This document shows positions 62,132 through 64,000 of a DNA stretch of 64,000 nucleotides, in pieces. Each line of letters starts with the position of its first letter. Within the stretch, counting starts at the first letter, position 1. The stretch is taken from contig NC_081180.1 in assembly GCF_029867415.1 (NCBI RefSeq), positions 237,592,823 through 237,656,822 of the forward strand. The letters are read 5' to 3'. Below the pieces are notes generated by a model, which searched no databases, was not told the origin of the DNA, and saw only the letters and a list, made by a program, of their open reading frames with translations. This stretch comes from Vicia villosa. Taxonomy: Eukaryota > Streptophyta > Magnoliopsida > Fabales > Fabaceae. The translations under genes and the position numbers were made by a program.

Positions 62132-64000
62132 TACAAACCTCCCAAAATCTAGAAGTAAACCTTGGATCTCTATCCGAAACAATGCTCGACGGAATACCAT
62201 GCAAACACACAATCTTCTCAATGTATAACTTAACAAGTCTTTCCATCGAATAATCCATCCTCATCGAAATAAATTGAGCATATTTTGTCAATCTATCCAC
62301 AATGACCCAAATTACCTCACAATTACTTGATGTCCTCGGCAAACCCGATACAAAATCCATAGAGATACTATCCCACTTCCACTCGGGAATAGATAATGGT
62401 TGCATCAAACCAGACGGCTTTTGATGTTCAATCTTTGACTTTTGACAAGTCAAACATGAATACACAAATTCTGTTATATCCTTCTTCATACCTTGCCACC
62501 AAAACATTTTCCTCAAATCTTGATACATTTTAGTAGCACCGGGATGAATACTTAAACCACTTCTATGCCCTTCCTCAAGAATTCTCTTTCTCAAATCCGC
62601 AACATCTGGAATACAAACTCGATCGCGACATCTCATAATACCATTCTCATCAATCCGAAAATCACCACCTTTACCTTGATTAATCAATGTCATAATATCA
62701 ACCAATTTCAAATCTGATTTCTGACCTTCCCTAATCTCATCCAAAATACCACTAGTAAGCTTCCACATACCAAGCTTAACACACGAAGACGTCGCTTCAC
62801 AAACCAAACTCAAATCTCGAAATTGTTCCAACAATTCCAATTCTTGAATCATCGTCATAGACATATGTAACGATTTCCTACTCAACGCATCGGCTACAAC
62901 ATTTGCTTTTCCAGGATGGTAATTCATGCCAAAATCATAATCTTTCAAAAATTCCAACCATCTTCGTTGTCTCATATTCAATTCCTTTTGATCAAACAAA
63001 TACTTCAAACTCTTGTGATCACTAAAAACATCAAATCTTGATCCAAACAAGTAGTGCCTCCAAAGTTTCAAAACAAACACAACGACAGCCAACTCTAAAT
63101 CATGCGTAGGATAATTCCTCTCATGAACTTTAAGTTGCCATGAAGCATAAGCTACCACTTGCCCTTTTTGCATCAAAACACCTCCCAAACCCAACAATGA
63201 AGCATCACAATACACAACAAACGGTTCCAACGGATCTGGCAAAATCAAAATAGGAGCAGAAGTCAATCTTCTCTTAATCTCTTGAAAATTCGCTTCACAT
63301 TGTGAAGTCCAAATAAAAGCTCGACCCTTTCTAGTCAACAGCGTCAACGGCAAAAATAACTTAGAAAATCCCTCAATGAACTTCCTATAATAACCCTCCA
63401 AGCCAAGAAAGCTTCTAATCTCAGAAACAGACTTAGGAGCTTCCCATGGAGATACAACCTCAATCTTTGACAGATCAACTGAAATACCTCCACTCGAAAT
63501 CACATGGCCAAGGAAACTAACTTCACTCAACCAAAATTCGCACTTAGAAAGCTTAGCAAACAACTTATTCTCTTTCAACACCGATAACACAATTCTCAAA
63601 TACCCAGCATGATCATCTTCACTCTTAGAATAGATCAAAATATCATCAATGAACACAACCACAAACTTGTCAAGATAATCATGAAAAATCATATTCATAT
63701 ATTCCATGAATACACCAGGTCCATTAGTCACACCAAACGGCATAACAGAATACTCATAATGACCATACCTTGTCCTAAAAGCAGTCTTTTGAATATCCTC
63801 CGCCTTCACACGAATCTGATGATACCCATACCTCAAATCAATCTTGCTAAAGACACATGCTCCAACCAACTGATCCATCAAATCATCAATCCTCGGAAGT
63901 GGATACTTGTTCTTAATCGTCACTTTGTTCAATTGCCTATAATCAACACAAAGCCTCATAGAACCTTCCTTCTTCTTAACTAATAAAACAAATGCACCCC
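62103..64000 (-). pseudogene. E9 RT, RNase H and integrase core (partial at window edge)
   Basis: The frame is open to the window edge ([23 protein letters not shown]). [31 protein letters not shown], catalytic FIDDILIYS; RNase [56 protein letters not shown]; integrase: [42 protein letters not shown] and [15 protein letters not shown]. Apart from the frameshift at its left end no stop interrupts 618 codons, so E9 is the best preserved Ty3 pol here. Confidence 0.93.

Larger units (their letters stand above)
59346..64000 (-). mobile_element. E9: Tekay-like Ty3/gypsy element, 3' part (runs off the window)
   Basis: 3' LTR (61279-59346), PPT, and pol in reverse from the window edge to 61321. The 5' LTR, gag and protease would lie beyond 64000. 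It shares LTR-end patterns with solo LTRs A and B, suggesting the same lineage. One frameshift and one stop in pol. Confidence 0.9.

Overview
The window reads as intergenic DNA from a plant nuclear genome, most likely a legume and probably a galegoid (IRLC) one. The reasons are: SIRE-type Ty1/copia elements that still carry an env-like third gene, Tekay-type Ty3/gypsy chromoviruses with LTRs of about 1.9-2.1 kb, very AT-rich spacers with long (TA)n tracts, and one small cysteine-rich secreted-peptide gene of the defensin-like/NCR-like kind. I see no bacterial genes, rRNA, tRNA or CRISPR. Nearly everything is transposable elements in various states of decay. Element names E1-E9 are mine.

Layout. 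1.2-1.9 kb (-): relic of the C-terminal part of a plant reverse-transcriptase-like ORF. 2.05-3.96 kb (+): dead L1-type LINE, split by a ~0.6 kb insert. 5.4-5.9 kb: palindromic MITE between two (TA)n tracts. 5.85-13.6 kb (-): E1, a Tnt1/Tork-like copia truncated at its 5' side and carrying two solo LTRs of one Ty3 lineage, A (6031-7932, TSD ACTTC) and B (10274-12236, TSD TCGAA). 14.3-15.0 kb: (TA)n, hAT-like MITE, (TA)n. 15.35-15.65 kb (-): the two-exon defensin-like gene, broken by one in-frame TGA. 15.68-20.44 kb (+): E2, a complete young copia with an intact 1426-codon ORF, two 200-bp LTRs that read as identical, TSD GATTT and non-canonical TATTA...TAATA ends. E2 sits 32 bp upstream of the peptide-gene ATG and has pushed the likely promoter to 20441 and beyond.

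20.4-21.4 kb and 39.5-42.4 kb are pieces of one AT-rich repeat array. Its modules pair a promoter-like block with a conserved ~300-bp block and a long (TA)n tract. The array is split by a SIRE cluster: E3 (-, gag to env-like, 27.64-21.4 kb), E4 (+, LTR and half of gag, 27.66-29.70 kb) and E5 (+, 29.70-39.55 kb), which is nested in the gag of E4, lacks RT/RNase H and carries an env-like ORF behind its own promoter-like leader.

42.37-54.37 kb (+) is a tandem Ty3/Tekay array, LTR-internal-LTR-internal (E6, E7), sharing its central LTR; both coding regions are dead. E7 is fused at 54.37 kb to E8 (-), a non-coding element with one 1.3-kb LTR and a tRNA-Asp-type primer site. 59.35-64.0 kb (-) is E9, another Tekay-like element running off the right edge.

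The points most worth a second look are: the CpG-centred palindromic words, a different one in each LTR family; the promoter/(TA)n array next to the peptide gene and the insertion of E2 between gene and promoter; the TA...TA ends of E2; and the separate leaders in front of both SIRE env-like genes. All reading was by eye; no alignment or database search was run.
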